Positions 11,089-23,947 of a stretch of DNA of 64,000 nt are shown here, in pieces. This DNA comes from Oscheius sp. JU75 (taxonomy: Eukaryota > Nematoda > Chromadorea > Rhabditida > Rhabditidae). Numbering within the stretch: position 1 is the stretch's first letter; every line of letters begins with the position of its first letter. The stretch covers positions 4,650,001-4,714,000 of the forward strand of contig JASJZC010000005.1 of assembly GCA_037178855.1 (NCBI GenBank), written 5' to 3'. A model generated the notes under the pieces. The model was given only the letters and a program-made list of their open reading frames with translations, was not told the DNA's origin and did no database searches. The position numbers and the translations under genes are program-made.

Positions 11089-12535
11089 TCAAACAGGCAG
11101 ACCAGCCACCCTACGACATTTCTGCATTGTTGCCCTATATTCAAATTGACGACGAGACACGGCTCGAACATGTCGCAGATAGTCTTGGAGAGTGATCGCG
11201 CCTCGAATCTTTGCCTGTCCTGAAACGAGAAATTAGTGGGCCTCGTGTTTTCAATTTTCAGTCGACTCATGGCATACACGATCTCGTAAAACAGTAAATT
11301 CTTACCCAGGACGTATATTTCATCCTCACAAGCGAGATCTTGGGTATAATTATGGAAAAGCTGACGAAAGAGAGGATTTCCTGGATCTACGACTGCATCG
11401 ATATCAAGTTTCTGAGAACCGTCTCCGGCTTCGGCCAACGCTTTTGTTAATTCCGTCTTTTTAGCCTGAAAATATTTTGAAAACTTTAAACTGTAAAACC
11501 ACCTCATGGACTGTGATGAACGAGACGAGCTCTGTGTTGTTTCGGTCCAGTTCTTGCATTATTTGTTTGAGTTTAGTTTGTCCACTCTGTAGATCTCTTT
11601 TGATCTCCGATATAGAAGCCATTTCCGCCGATTTAGTACCTAAGTTTGTAATTATATGACAGCACTTAAAAACGTACCCAAATGATCACGCAACCGGGAT
11701 TTTATTTTATCTTGAAGAGCAGTAAGAAGTGATTCACGGATGTGATCTACGGGTGGTGCAGGAACAGGCGGTGCCGGGCGATATCCAGATCCAGTAAATT
11801 GTGTAGTATTAGAATAGGGGCTAAAAAGAGGTTTTTTAAAATAACACAAGTAGATACCTGGGAAACTGGTTCATTCCGGCATTTGGATATGGCGTTGTGG
11901 TAGGGTTGTAGCCTTGGTTATTCGTAGGATAGGGAGTTGGCATTGAAACAGGGTTGGCAGTTGGATAAGGAGTGTTGGCAGCTGGCTGAGCATTTCCAGT
12001 GCGAAGAGCACTTTTGGCAAAGACGGGGCATCGTTCTTGGAATATCATAATCATAACCTAGAAAAAGTAGAAGTTTAATAACAAACAAAGGCGAGCCTGT
12101 AGAAGACCGTTGAGATCGTATCCGGGAAACCTCCATTCATTCAGATAGGGCAAAAAGACTCGTCCCTCCTTGTTAACAGTTTCAGATTCTTTGATGATCA
12201 TGTCAGACGTCGGTTTGACAAAACAGAGAGGAGCGTAATATGGATGAGTGTCCCAAAGATAAATTTTTACAGGTATGTTGTAGCTTGAACCCTGCAAAAA
12301 GTGTGGATAAGCTACTTTATCGTACAAAACGAACTCTGTAAGGAACAGGAATAGTCCCACTCAGAAAGACAGCATTTCGTCGTTTTCCGTCGGGGAAAAG
12401 AAAGGATTCTGAGTCCGGTTTGAGCGAGCTAAACTGCTGAAGAGCTGTCAAAATGTCTTGCTTGGCCGAATCGATGTATTTGGCTCCGGAACTCATCAGA
12501 TTCTTATGAATTTCGTGTTGATTCACATGAGCCAT
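11089..12535 (-). CDS. tsg101: TSG101, ESCRT-I subunit with UEV domain
   Basis: ESCRT-I component that recognises ubiquitinated cargo and sorts it into multivesicular bodies. The start at 12535 gives MAHVNQHEIHKNL. The inactive E2-like UEV domain follows: FLSGTIPVPYR, YNIPVKIYLWDTHPYYAPLC, FVKPTSDMIIKES and FLPYLNEWRFPGYDLNGLLQ. A Pro/Asn/Tyr-rich linker (GYNPTTTPYPNAGMNQFP) comes next. A coiled coil begins ESLLTALQDKIKSRLRDHL. The C-terminal steadiness box contains NPLFRQLFHNYTQDLACEDE, then QAKIRGAITLQDYLRHVRAV and SRRQFEYRATMQKCRRVAGL. An intron in the steadiness box (donor after YVLG) must be removed, because the continuous frame there loses the motif. The domain order is diagnostic. Confidence 0.93.
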
Positions 12536-13704
12536 ATCGCGTCCGAATGAGTCCTGTAAACAAGTTTTGTAGAACTGGGAAATTCAGATGAAAAGAAATC
12601 CTTGGTAAAGTATTTTGGTGAGGAACTCGCATGACGAGCGTTTCGCGACTCTAATTTGGATCGATACTAGTTTTTTTTCGAGAGAAAAAAATAAGGGAAA
12701 CCGAAAAACATTAGCGATCGAAATAGACGATGACTCACGAACGATGAGATTGAGCTTCGAACGTTAGCAAATCCGATCAAAAGTCTCGCAAAGTCGACGA
12801 CAATTAATTCTTCGCTAACCAATCAGAATACGCGGCAGAAACAACAGATACTAATAACGAAAGAGGTAAGTAAAAAATGGAAAAGAGACAAAGAAGGGAA
12901 AGAGGTAAATCCAAGGTTGACAGGCTACAAAAGGCGTGTCTACGCTCAATACTGGCCCCATTCGCGTGTCACAGCTGTGCTTCTCTTTTCTTCAAATACA
13001 ATTTTGCCCATTCGTCTGCTACCCTATATCGAGAAGTTCTCAGTTTTGTCAAAAAAAAAATGATATAGACACTCCACTTTTTTCGTTGTGAATTCCTAGT
13101 GGATTTTGTGCTTGCACATTATATTACATATAAGAGAGTGATTGGTTATTCGACATAGTAAAAAAAATCGGTAGTGAAAAAAGCAAAAAGAAAAAACAAG
13201 TGGGCGATTCAAGAATTCGATAAATTTTGAACTTTCGCGCAGAATTGGTATATGGTGTGTTCAGCTGAGAAGTTGAAAACGCATTCCTTTAACATTGCTC
13301 GTGGCGGGATCCTTTTTCACTGAAAATGGGCTCATAATGTGTAAAAACCGACGATATACATGAGATTACGCCGGCGTATTTTCATGTTTTTCAGGCGTTA
13401 AAGGACTGCCCTTTCAACTTCTCAGCTGAGCAGACAAAATTAGAACTCTAAAATTCTTTGTCAACACATAACCTTGCTTTCATCAATAACTCTCAAACAA
13501 ACTCATAAAAGACTTATTTCAGTGGAGCTTGGTAATGGTGTCGGATAAAGCGACACGTTGAGGAGCCTGTGATCGTAGCCTAGAAGCATGTTTCCTTTTT
13601 TGGCCCCGATCAGGGCACCATCCACAAGGTAATCTCCATTCAGACCATTTTCTGAAAGTAACTTCAGATGTCGGATCTCATTAGACCCCAATCGCCCAGT
13701 TGAA
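12536..13704. other. intergenic region, mostly non-coding
   Basis: AT-rich sequence upstream of TSG101 and of the UNC-33 gene. It contains the foldback at 13261-13430. A 189-base minus-strand open frame at 13503-13691 (GLNGDYLVDGALIGAKKGN) has no recognised family, no partner exon and no ATG-plus-splice context that I can support. No RNA gene was seen. Confidence 0.45.
13261..13430. mobile_element. foldback element upstream of the UNC-33 gene
   Basis: Inverted repeat with arms of about 33 bases. The left arm runs TCAGCTGAGAAGTTGAAAAC to CCTTTAAC (13261-13293). The right arm runs GTTAAAGG to CTTTCAACTTCTCAGCTGA (about 13397-13430). The roughly 100-base interior has no open frame. Different in sequence from the Rac-intron foldback. 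Confidence 0.65.
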
Positions 13705-16700
13705 ATGATATTTTATTCGGACATTCCATCATTAGAAGTTCCGTCAGAAAGAGTTCGAAATGCTTCCGGCAGTTCTGGAAGCAGTCGGTCGACTCTGGAT
13801 ACAAACCGACCTAAAAGTCGGGATATCACAAAGTCACCCAGTGGCTTGTCTCAGGTAATTTCGCAAGATTTTTGTCTGCAAATTCGGTTCAGATGTCAGC
13901 TCGATCAGCAAAATCCTCTCCAATTCCACCGCCTGTGTCTGAAGTAGTTCCTCCGTACCAACGTCATAAAAACAAAGGCCTCGAAACTTCTTCAGCAATG
14001 ATGGTTTTTCGAATTTGAAACGCTCGAATTCAAAAATATTCAGGAACTCTTTGGCGGAGCTCCGTCTTATAGCTCAAGTTCTGCAGTACAAAAAATTCCA
14101 TCAGCTCCAACAGACTCATTCCATGGGCGAAAGGCTTTTTTGCAAAAAGAGTTGGAGGAAAGGGCTAGATGGGAGACTGCAAAAGAATCGTCTTCCTCGA
14201 CAGAACCACACTTCTCCCAAGTTGAAGACCATGTGGCTGTATGAAAAAGAACACAAGTTGAGACATCAAGTCTTTCCAGGCATATCATAGGGCGACTACC
14301 CGAGCAGGAAGAAAACAACCAGATAACAAATTTGACTCTCAACCTGGCCCTGAATACGAGACATTCGAAGAAAAGCAAGACGAAGGTGAGTTTGTTGGAG
14401 GGCAAACTTCTGGAAACGAGCATTTACAGAAGAGGCAGCTTGTCCAGCAGCTAAACTGATTGGCGAGATGGAAGCTGCTACTCTTTCTTCCCCGAAACGA
14501 TCTCCTGTTCTTGAAGTTGTTCCTTTGGACCAACCCGGACCTGATTTGGGCGACGAAGATGTGGGTTGTCTTTCACATTACCCCTCTCCAGATAGAATTC
14601 TTTGTCTCTCCAAAGATTGGAAAAGAAGATTACATCCACATGAGATCTCTTTGTGACAGCCCATTTAGGAGGCAGATGGTAGTTCCTCTATTGGGCGTGA
14701 CCCAGACGACGAGAGTCAGCGCGACGCAGCTGTTGTGGACGCAGAGGAAACGACCGAACAGGACGACGAGTCCACAGGAGAAGGAGGTCCGATGCTCGTG
14801 ATCCGAGGAGCACAAGTCGTCAATGACGACTCCATCTTCAGTGCCGATGTTCTCGTTCAAGACGGCGTTATTAAGTGAGTTCCTTTCCTCTTTTATCCAT
14901 GTCATTAAGTGGTCCTGATTTCCAACCTCATTTTATTTTCTTTTTGAATGTTCCAAAAGATGGTTGTTACTAGATTATTGTAAGAACACAGTAAATCCCA
15001 ATGGTGTATTTTTAGTTCTTATCGATAGAGAAAGTGTTGAAATAGATGCGTGACATGAGCCAATTTCAAAAGAAAGCATCCATTTCAATAGCCATTTGAC
15101 ACTCAATGCTTTACCCCCTGAAAGACCATCGATTTGAGTTTCGTAAGTGCGCACACACTAAACACTCCGCTAATGGCCGGCTTGAGTTTCGAAACCCGAA
15201 CGAGAATATTGGATTTGCAGGAACGTCGGAATGGGGTTAGAGATTCCCGATGGATGTCAGGTTATCGAGGCAACTGGGAAACTATTGATTCCGGCCGGAA
15301 TTGATGTCCATACTCATCTTTCCGCTCCAGAGTCCTGTGACGATGTTCCGACAGGATGTCGAGCAGCTCTTGCTGGCGGAACAGCCACGGTACGAATCCT
15401 TGTAATCCCTAGACATGTTGGAGGAGATATTTCAGATTGTGGATCTGGTTGTTCCCAATGGAGGAGAATCGCTGTCTGCTGCAATTTCTCGGGTCAAAAA
15501 GTCTTTCGATTCAGCTTCTTGTAACTATGCTTTCTCGGTTGGTTTAACTCTCTTGCTTCAATAACTGTCCAATTCAGGTTGTGATCAACAGTTTCTCCGA
15601 ATCTGTACAGAAGGAGATGGATAAAGTCGTCGCGGAAGGAGTCAACAGCTTTGTCGTTGATGTTGACAGTGATGACAAACTGTATCAGGTACAATCTATC
15701 TAGTCCCTTCTATCCGTCTCCTAGGTGCTCGAAGTATGTCATTCCCTTGGTGCTCATGCTCGTATTCTGCCCGAAAACAAAAACATTGTCTCGCTGTTGG
15801 AGAAAAAGATGCTCAGCCTGGGGATCACGGGACCCGAAGGATACTTACAGTCTCGTCCTGTTGAGGTTCGAACTTCTGTTGTTTTATTTATTTGTTTGTT
15901 CAGTTGGAAAAAGAGCGAATCTCAAACATTTGTCTGATCAGCCAGTTGACCAACTGCCCTGTTTCCATTCTCTCAGTAAGTACACATTGAGAACTAAAGT
16001 CATAATGACATTAGGTCTCCTCCTCTGAAGCCTTGGAAAGTATCGAAAAGGCGAGAAGCAACGGAGCTATGACTCATCCGGAGATCGCGACAGCAGCAGT
16101 GGCTTCAAGTAGTGCCAAATACTTCGAGAAAGATCTGAAACAGGCAGCGGCTCATATGACTGACATTCCTTTGAGAGATGATGCCAACCGTCTGGTCAAT
16201 GCTCTTACCAGGTCAGTTCAAAAACGGTATTTCTCTAAAGCTGTTGTTCAGTCAACCACTGGCTGTTTGCACTTCTGGTCACCGAGCCATCTCCTCCGCT
16301 TCAAGAACTTCCGCTCATATTTTCACAAACATGGCCACAGTGAGTTTTTGTCATTAGAGAGCACACACTATTCAATCCACAGTTGAATAAACACTATTGT
16401 TCAGGGAGTAGCAGGAGTGGAGGAAAGAATGGCTGTCGTTTGGGAGAAGGCTGTCCGCAACGGCAGAATCGATCCGATGCGTTTCGTAGCCGTGACATCC
16501 ACCAACGCTGCCAAGATTTTCAATCTGTATCCTAAAAAGGTGATTTATTATAGTCGAGCGTATCAATAGCAAATACAGGGAAGAATAGCTGTTGGAGCAG
16601 ACGCGGACTTGGTACTTTGGGACACGACGATCAAACGGAAATTGGGAGCGTCGGTCGGACAGTCAGGAGAGGATGTCTCTCTGTATGATGGATTCGGAGT

Positions 16701-17129
16701 ACATGCTCAAGCTGTGGTGACTGTGGTGGGGGGACGAGTTGCTTGGAAAGACGGTGGACTAAAGGACGCTCAAGGAGAGTTCATTGCGTTGTCTCCCAAC
16801 AGCCCATACCTCTTCAGCGTTGTCCAGCATCGAGACAAGGTGAGTGTCTTTAAAAGAAGAGGCTTCATTTCGAAAGTTCAGACTTCCAACTACGAGAAAG
16901 TCGAACGCGAAACAACATCCAACGGAGTCAATGGTTCGAAGAAGAGTTTTGACAACACTCCAGCTCGACCGGCTGTACGAAAGACCCATTACGACTCCAA
17001 CATTGTCTTCGGTTTGTTTATATTTCGAATGGTTCCCTTACCGAATTCATTTCAGGTACGGAGAGCAACAGATCGACGGGGACTAGGGACAGAAATCCTC
17101 CCGGAGGGCGATCAACCAACCTTTGGTAG
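13705..17129 (+). CDS. unc-33: UNC-33/CRMP homologue (non-catalytic dihydropyrimidinase-like)
   Basis: CRMPs organise microtubules in axons and lack hydrolase activity. Two parts are visible. The first is a disordered N-terminal extension over five exons ([60 protein letters not shown]). The second is a dihydropyrimidinase-like body from [20 protein letters not shown] onward. It contains [51 protein letters not shown] and [17 protein letters not shown]. The first His-x-His is kept. The lysine position of the SFK motif reads SFVV, and the HAEN, HVMS and GTDN metal or substrate positions are replaced. A tail ending [10 protein letters not shown] matches the CRMP C-terminus. A 350-base intron separates the extension from the body, and MLVIRG could start a short isoform. 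The upstream start is uncertain. The adjacent enzyme gene suggests tandem duplication. Confidence 0.87.
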
Positions 17130-17578
17130 CCTGTGCCGAGCACAGGCGTGTGCCGTCTGTTGCACCTACATCAATTGTCCGTTCAGTGCAGGTTGTAATC
17201 TTCCTCCCCACTCGTACTCATTTATTTATCTAACTTATTGTTCCAAACCCAGTCAGTTCGTGAGCTTATAGACAGTATTTAACATTGCCAAGAATCTCAA
17301 GACTCGGTCTTCCCAAACAGCCAAGTATACTTCGTGTAATACAATCCTGCATAATAGGCTTTTTGTAATAAATATAGTTGTTTGGTTTTTTTTTTTTAGA
17401 AAAGGAAGTTTGCTCCCGAAAGACACATCCATCCTTCTTCCAATGATCCACATGATCCGGGCAACAGTTGGCGAAGTTTGAATGAGTCTTCGAAGGCTTG
17501 TCAGTCGATCAGTTCTCTCTTTGAACTCTCCTCCTGTTCACATTTCAGCTTTTCCACTCAATTGGAAGGTTTCAGAAG

Positions 17579-19436
17579 ATGCCCACTATTCTGATCAAAG
17601 GTGGAACTGTCGTCAACGACGACCAAATGTTTCTGGCGGATGTTCTCGTCTCCAACGGGAAAATAATGTCAGTTTGGCGGCATCTCTTTAGCAGATGGCT
17701 GCCAAGTGTTGCGTAATCAAGCGGATTGGCACAAATGAGGGTCAGCAAAAAAGGTCTTTCAGCGCTGTGGGGGAAAATATCCCAGAAGCAGAGGGAGCCA
17801 CTGTACTCGATGCCACCGATCGACTGGTCATTCCTGGAGGAATCGATCCTCACACTCATCTCCAACTACCCTTTATGGGAGAGGTCGCCGTAGATGATTT
17901 TTATACTGGAACTGCTGCAGCTCTTTCCGGAGGAACCACTATGGTCTGTCTAACACCCTCCGCTACTACAACTCTTTAGGTCATTGATTTCGTTATTCCT
18001 TCGAAGACAACTCTTCCACTTGATGCCTACAAGCAATGGAGGGAGTGGGCCGATCCTAAAGTGTGCTGTGATTACGCCTTCTCAATGGCCATCACAACTT
18101 GGACCGACGAGGTTAAGCACCAAATGGAACAACTCACACTGCCAGAATATGGTGAGACTACTCCTGTATGCATGAGGTTGCTGTCTCAGGAATCAACTCC
18201 TTCAAGTTCTTTCTGGCGTATTCGGGGATGTTCATGGTAAGAGACGACGAGTAAGAGTTCCAAGCTAAAGATAGAAGTTAGAATTGAGGTTCTACGAGGG
18301 ACTACTGCAGTGTGCAAAAATTGGAGCAATGGCTAGAGTTCACGCAGAGAATGGGCCAGTGATCGCGGCCAAGTGCAAAGAATTACTGGCTTTGGGAGTC
18401 AAGGGGCCAGAGGGGCACACGCAGAGTCGACCCGAAGAGGTAGACAACTTCTCTGTCATGTTATGAACAGCTTTTCAGTTGGAAGCCGAAGCGACGAATC
18501 GAGCTTGTGTCTTAGCAGTTCAGGCAAACTGCCCATTGTACGTCGTTCACGTCATGTCAAAGGGAGCGGCCGACGCCATCGCCTTCCACAGACACAAAGG
18601 TGAGAGACACTTATTGAGGCAAAAACCCCAGTTAAGGAGCAGTAATCTTCGGGGAACCGATAGCAGCCGGTCTCGGTACTGATGGTTCTCATTATTATGA
18701 CAAGGACTGGCTGCACGCTGCCCGATATGTTATGTCTCCTCCGCTCAGCAGAGATCCGACTACTCCCTCGAGTCTTATGGATCTTCTCGCCTGGTAAACA
18801 GTTCAATTCACACGAGCACTTGTATTCAGTGGACAACTACATCTGACGGGAACTGATAATTGCACGTTCAACTGCCATCAGAAAATGCTCGGGAAAGACG
18901 ATTTTACCAAGATCCCCAACGGGGTGAATGGCGTGGAAGACAGAATGTCTGTAGTTTGGGAGAAAGGTGTCGCCACAGGTAAACTCGATCCAATGAGATT
19001 TGTGGCTATCACAAGGTACGTTTGTATAAGTTTCTTCACTAAAAACTCTTAGTTCTGTGGCGGCCAAGCTGTTCAACTGTTACCCACAGAAGGGAAGAAT
19101 TGCTCCTGGAAGTGATGCCGATATTGTTATCTGGAATCCGCGAGGAGAAAAGATCATCTCTCGCGACAGTCATCATCAAGCCTGTGATTACAACATTTTC
19201 GAGGGAATGCAGGTGACTGGAGTGGCCGAAACTACCATCTGCCGAGGGAAGGTACTGTTCTGTCCTTCTATCACATCCAATTGTTTTTCTAGATTGTTTG
19301 GCAAAACAATAAACTGTCAGTCGAGGCAGGTAGTGGACGTTTCATCCCTCTACCTCCATTCTGCCCCCACGTCTTCGCTTCTGTCGCGAACAAAGTCAAG
19401 GCTAGCAAGCCAATTTCAGTCGAAAGATCCAATTAA
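17579..19436 (+). CDS. dhp: dihydropyrimidinase
   Basis: Opens the ring of dihydrouracil and dihydrothymine in pyrimidine breakdown; a zinc amidohydrolase, cytosolic. The start at 17579 gives [20 protein letters not shown]. The catalytic set looks complete: [15 protein letters not shown] (His-x-His), [12 protein letters not shown] (carboxylated Lys), [25 protein letters not shown], and [20 protein letters not shown] (Asp ligand). Further family blocks are [54 protein letters not shown] and [16 protein letters not shown]. About nine short introns are removed. It lies 450 bases after the UNC-33 homologue on the same strand and shares its architecture, so the two are probably tandem copies with divided roles. 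Confidence 0.93.
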
Positions 19437-19510
19437 AGCTTTATTTTAAAGACTAGAACACTGATTGTGAGAGGCACGATACCCCGTACTGTCAACACAG
19501 AAAACTACTG

Positions 19511-20751
19511 CTACACAAAGTCTACTTTAGAGTCAGACACATCATCTGATCTCAAGAGGCACTTGAACTTCGAACGAATTGACTCTCGATATTTTTGACT
19601 CGTCGACCAATAGATGAAGAAGTTGGCAGTGGCATTGACGACAACCAGAAAGTTACCAGCGTCCATAAGGATAGCTTCTGTTTCTTGACCAAAACTACTG
19701 AAAAGAATTTATAGGTTAGCCAAATCGGTAGAGCTTACATCTTGAGCATTTCAAAGATATTGAGCATTAGAGATGTGGAATTACATAAAAGAAAGAGGAT
19801 GATGACCAGAAGAAGAACATTGGCAGAATTGTCTTTTTTTTTCTCCTGCAACAGTTATTCGATTGTCTGAATAAGGAACTTGCATCTTTGGTCTTCTTCC
19901 TCATCTGAACAAGAATTCCAAAAGTCAAAATTGTTAGGAGTATGAAGGGAATGATGGCCATCGAAAGTGCGTACATGTATCCCCTACGTTGAAGATATTT
20001 TCGGTACGATCAAGACCAACTTGTAAATGACAACGTAGTCCTCATCCAGTCGCAGTTCTGTCGGACACAACTCGAACATTGTGACATTGGCCACTGGATG
20101 GAGACACTCGACGGCCTGAAGTTATTTCTTTGAAACATTCAACTCTCCTGTACCTGTAGATCAGCGAATTGAATTATGTTATAGAGCGCTACACAAAGGA
20201 CCATCCCTGCCAGGACTCTCGGAGCCCAGACTCCTCTTCGCGTAATCACTTCTTCTCCTCCCTTTAAAACCTGGGTAGGAACTGTAATTTGTCGCTTACC
20301 TTTACAGCCACGTAGCAGTCAAATGCCGCCAATACTGTGACGTAAACTGATAGCATCTTATATTTGGAAACTATGTGTGACATCCATCAGAATTACCTGA
20401 AAGAAGAGACCGAGAGGGATGATCTTCGGAAGTAGCACGACGAAGATCTGGTCGATGAAGAAGGAATGAGCTCTTAGACTGTCAGAACTAATAACCAGAA
20501 TGCCTGCCATACAAACGCCTGAAACTCATCTTTTGCTCGCGTATTCGTGTGAGATTTCGTGAATTTTTCATCGAAATTCCCGGAGAAGCGCTTTAATCGG
20601 TCTTTCTGAACATACCGACATCGCTGCAGGACAAAGCTGCCAGATACTTGCTGCTGGCGGATCCCCGTTGTTCACAGAATACAATAATAGAGAGGACATT
20701 GAATACGAGACCAACGAGTGAGATGATAGGGAGGGCAATCACGATAAGTAT
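19511..20751 (-). CDS. FMRFamide-receptor-like GPCR (first exon not found)
   Basis: Seven-pass neuropeptide-type receptor assembled from about eight exons. TM1 is ILIVIALPIISLVGLVFNVL. TM3 is YVTVLAAFDCYVAV, where the usual D-R-Y reads D-C-Y. TM4 lies in WAPRVLAGMVLCVALYNII. The second extracellular loop has two cysteines and an N-glycosylation site (NVTMFELCP). TM5 lies in LSMAIIPFILLTILTFGILV. TM6 lies in LLLVIILFLLCNSTSLMLN. TM7 is FLVVVNATANFFIYWSTSQK, followed by a short tail ending DSKVDFV. The N-T/S-x-N-F-x-I-Y and FLLCN patterns are typical of the invertebrate FMRFamide-receptor group. The frame opens behind a CAG at 20752-20754, so at least one upstream exon is missing from this model. 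Ligand unknown. Confidence 0.75.
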
Positions 20752-20754
20752 CTG

Positions 20755-23700
20755 AAAAGTTTGGTTAGTTAGGGTCCAGACACTTTTCGGTCAACTCTTT
20801 TACTGTGCTAACACAAAGGTGTGGATATCAAACGAAACTTCTTCAGATAGGTAAATCTGAGAGACTCATTAATTTGGTGGCGAACAGCCTTTGAGTGTCG
20901 TTGTGACATTATTTTTGCTGTAACACTTTGAGAATCGGTTCTTGACAAACATGACGTCCGTCTTTTGAGACCCTCTTTTCCAGACACAGAGAGTTCCCAC
21001 ATAATTATTGGGCGTAAAACGAGGAACGGCTTTTTGATGTGGTGGACAGAGCCATCTGGCAATTATAGGCCTGCTGTTGACAACCGACAAGTCTTCCCGA
21101 GAGCTAATGAGTCACGAAGACACTCGAAGATTGTCAGCTGGTAACGGATTAATGAATGGCCCGTCCAATACAGGACAAAAAAGAGTGTCAGAAGCTCTTT
21201 TCCTCAGAGATTTATAGCCAGAACTTTATGAGATGGATTACCTAGGAGGCCCTTCTAATAACCGCTGTCCGCAGTTTTCTCTTTCAAAAAGATGAACTTC
21301 TTGTTCGTTAGCAGAGATCTCTTCTCAGTGGTGTATCTCTCAAATACTCCAATCGACCTCGACTCCGGAACCTCAAAGTCCAAAGGGTCCTTGGTCGGTC
21401 CGATGGCGTGTGCGTAAGGTTTAAAGACGAATTTAGAAACACGCACATGAGCCGATTACGCGCATGTCCAATTCGAGTATTTTTGAAAGGTCTCGAAGCT
21501 ATTTAACAGAAATTATGTTGTAGTAACTGAGTGCGAGTCTAGAGAGAAAAAAGTCTTTGAACTGGGTCGAAGCTTTTTTCGAAAGGTCTCATAGTAAATT
21601 GCCCTTGGTCATCTGATAAGCTCACATGCACCAATTCTATTTTCTTTTCAAAGAACAGATCGCCAGAATTGATAAAACGCGTTGAGATATTTCACACTTG
21701 AGCTTCTACAACGCAGAAAACAAAAACATCCTAGTATGATCTCTGCCTGTTCGTTTGCGCTCGAAAGAAGGCAAAGACTGGAAGGTAGTAGAAGCCTTCG
21801 AAGAGGAGTGTACCATGAAAGCAAGGTGATAAGGAACTAGAGCTCGAATACATAGCAACCAATACGGGTTAAATCTCAGACGAACAGGCAAATGGCTTGA
21901 CTCACAAAGTTGAGCTGTGTGGCGAGGTCATCTCCAACTAAATGCAAACATGTGCACTCCTGCATACGTCTGAAAGAAGAGGTTGGTAAGGTAAGGAACG
22001 GCTCGTGTGAGTCAGTTGCTCCGCCCCAAAGAAAGAAAGAGGGAGGAGGTCCTTAGGATCCAATAGAAACTGATTAACATTTTAAATGAGAGGAAAAGAG
22101 TCAGATAGATGTTTTGACGAATCAGCTCGCGCTCTGTTAGGTCTCAAAGAATACGTACTTGGCTGCCAAATGGCTGCTCTTCAAATAGCGCTGGTTTCCT
22201 AACGGCGAAGAGACTTCAGGTAGTCTTCTTTCTGTTCGTTTTGCACTTTTCCTTCGGCTAGCAAAGCTGACCACTTAATGACAGAGGGCAAGGACCAAAT
22301 CTGTTTTTGTGAATAAAATACTTACGCAGCTCTATCTGCTTCGTTTCTTACAAAAAGGTCTGAATTCAGGGGCAAGTGGACATCGCCACAAGTGACGGAA
22401 GTAACCAAAAAATGAGAGACAAATGGAAGGATCCTGTTAGTTGCAGAGGAAGTCGACCACGCTCAGAATTGTTGAAATCCGGTGTAAACAAAAAGAAGTC
22501 TCCGTGTTTTTCCTGGTAATCCAAGCAGTGGTGACATGTTTTGCTAATGACACTGCAGCCAGCTTGATCTTCTATCGCCCAAAAAATTTTTCTCTTTTAC
22601 AATTTGATGTTTGTAAAAGGGCAGATAACACTGTACCATATCGAAGACTCCATGGTCCAAAGAAGGTCTGAGCACTTACAATGTGAAGGCTAGCTTTCGT
22701 ATCGAAAGATTTTATGTAGAGAACTGCTGAAAGTTGCTCGCAAAAGTTGGCAAATAGTAAGTCTAATTGAGAGGTTCCGAAAATGAAAAAAAAGAACTAG
22801 CTCCGTCTCCATTCCACTACATTGACCACAATTGAGAATACGAGTTCTGATTGCGTCAAGGGATTATTTAGAGACCACGTTTCATTTGGGCGGTTTGCAG
22901 GAAGAAAGAAAGAAAATTTAAGTTGAAGTTCCTGGAGAGAGCCATTTTAAAAGAGCCACCGAACTTTAAAGGTTAATGGGGCTGACTCTTTAGTCTAGGC
23001 AAGATATTTTCAAGTTTTGAGAGAAGTTTGAAAGTTCCCGGCTATTTAACTAGACAACAATTACACTTAACCATAAAGTTGTCTGTTCGAAACCTTACAG
23101 ACAACTCTATTGCCCATCATGGACTTACAAGCAATAGCTTATGTCCAGTAGACAAAATGTTTCCTTCTGTAGGGTGTGCTCAAGTTATTCTCGACCTTTA
23201 TTTTTGTCTTGCGCGTTGATAGACATATTTTACGTTGCAGAGAGAGGATTGGAAATGCGAACATCGTGAGACTAGATCATAAGAGGCGAGATATTCTGGA
23301 AAGAGGAAGCATCTGGAGCTGTTCGTCTGAAGCCGTCAAGAGTCACTTCAAGCGAATTCAATTGCATTGCAGACACAGACTTTGAAAAACTCTCCCTTTT
23401 TTTGAGGCTCAATTTAATAGACAATTTCCGGTTAATAGAAGCATAAAGGGAGGCAAAAAGTATTCCAACGGGTAATAAGTCCTCCTCCTTCCTCAGAATT
23501 CTTCAAGAACAAGGCCATGATACAAAACGGGCTGTCACTACTGGAAAAGGTTGGCGTATTCGTTGCCAGGAGAAAAAGGTATCTGGAAATGATGTCAGTC
23601 TGTCGTTTGTCGAGGGGCAGATGATCCCCCGAGTCCAAATATCACTTGTTTTCATGTACTCTTTCTGTTCGAACTATTTTCATGTTTGTTACGGAATAGT

Positions 23701-23947
23701 TTGCAAAAAAAAACCCAGTATCTCTAAATACCATTACCGTTACGTGTTATACAGGCCGACAAGAAAGTGCTTGAAAAAACCTTTTAATTTTGCAGCACCA
23801 CTTGAGAGTAAAGCGTCCGAAAGAAGCCGAGAAACGTGCAGACTGATATCTCGATTTTCTAATCCGAGAGAAACTCTCTTGGAAAGGATTTGGGGAGAAT
23901 AACAGATGATGTGGATGGGTTCATTATGCACAAATGTATAACAATAG
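20755..23947. other. gene-poor region of about 3.2 kb
   Basis: Scattered open frames of 60-125 codons on both strands show no recognisable domains, no consistent splice chain and no repeats I could define. It probably contains the missing first exon(s) and promoter of the GPCR on its left and the 3' flank of the galectin on its right. No tRNA-like cloverleaf or box B was noticed. Confidence 0.4.

Noticed and set aside
13503-13691. Minus-strand frame reading GLNGDYLVDGALIGAKKGN
   Set aside because: Protein-like in places, but there is no partner exon, no clear start and no family match; kept only as a note in the intergenic entry.
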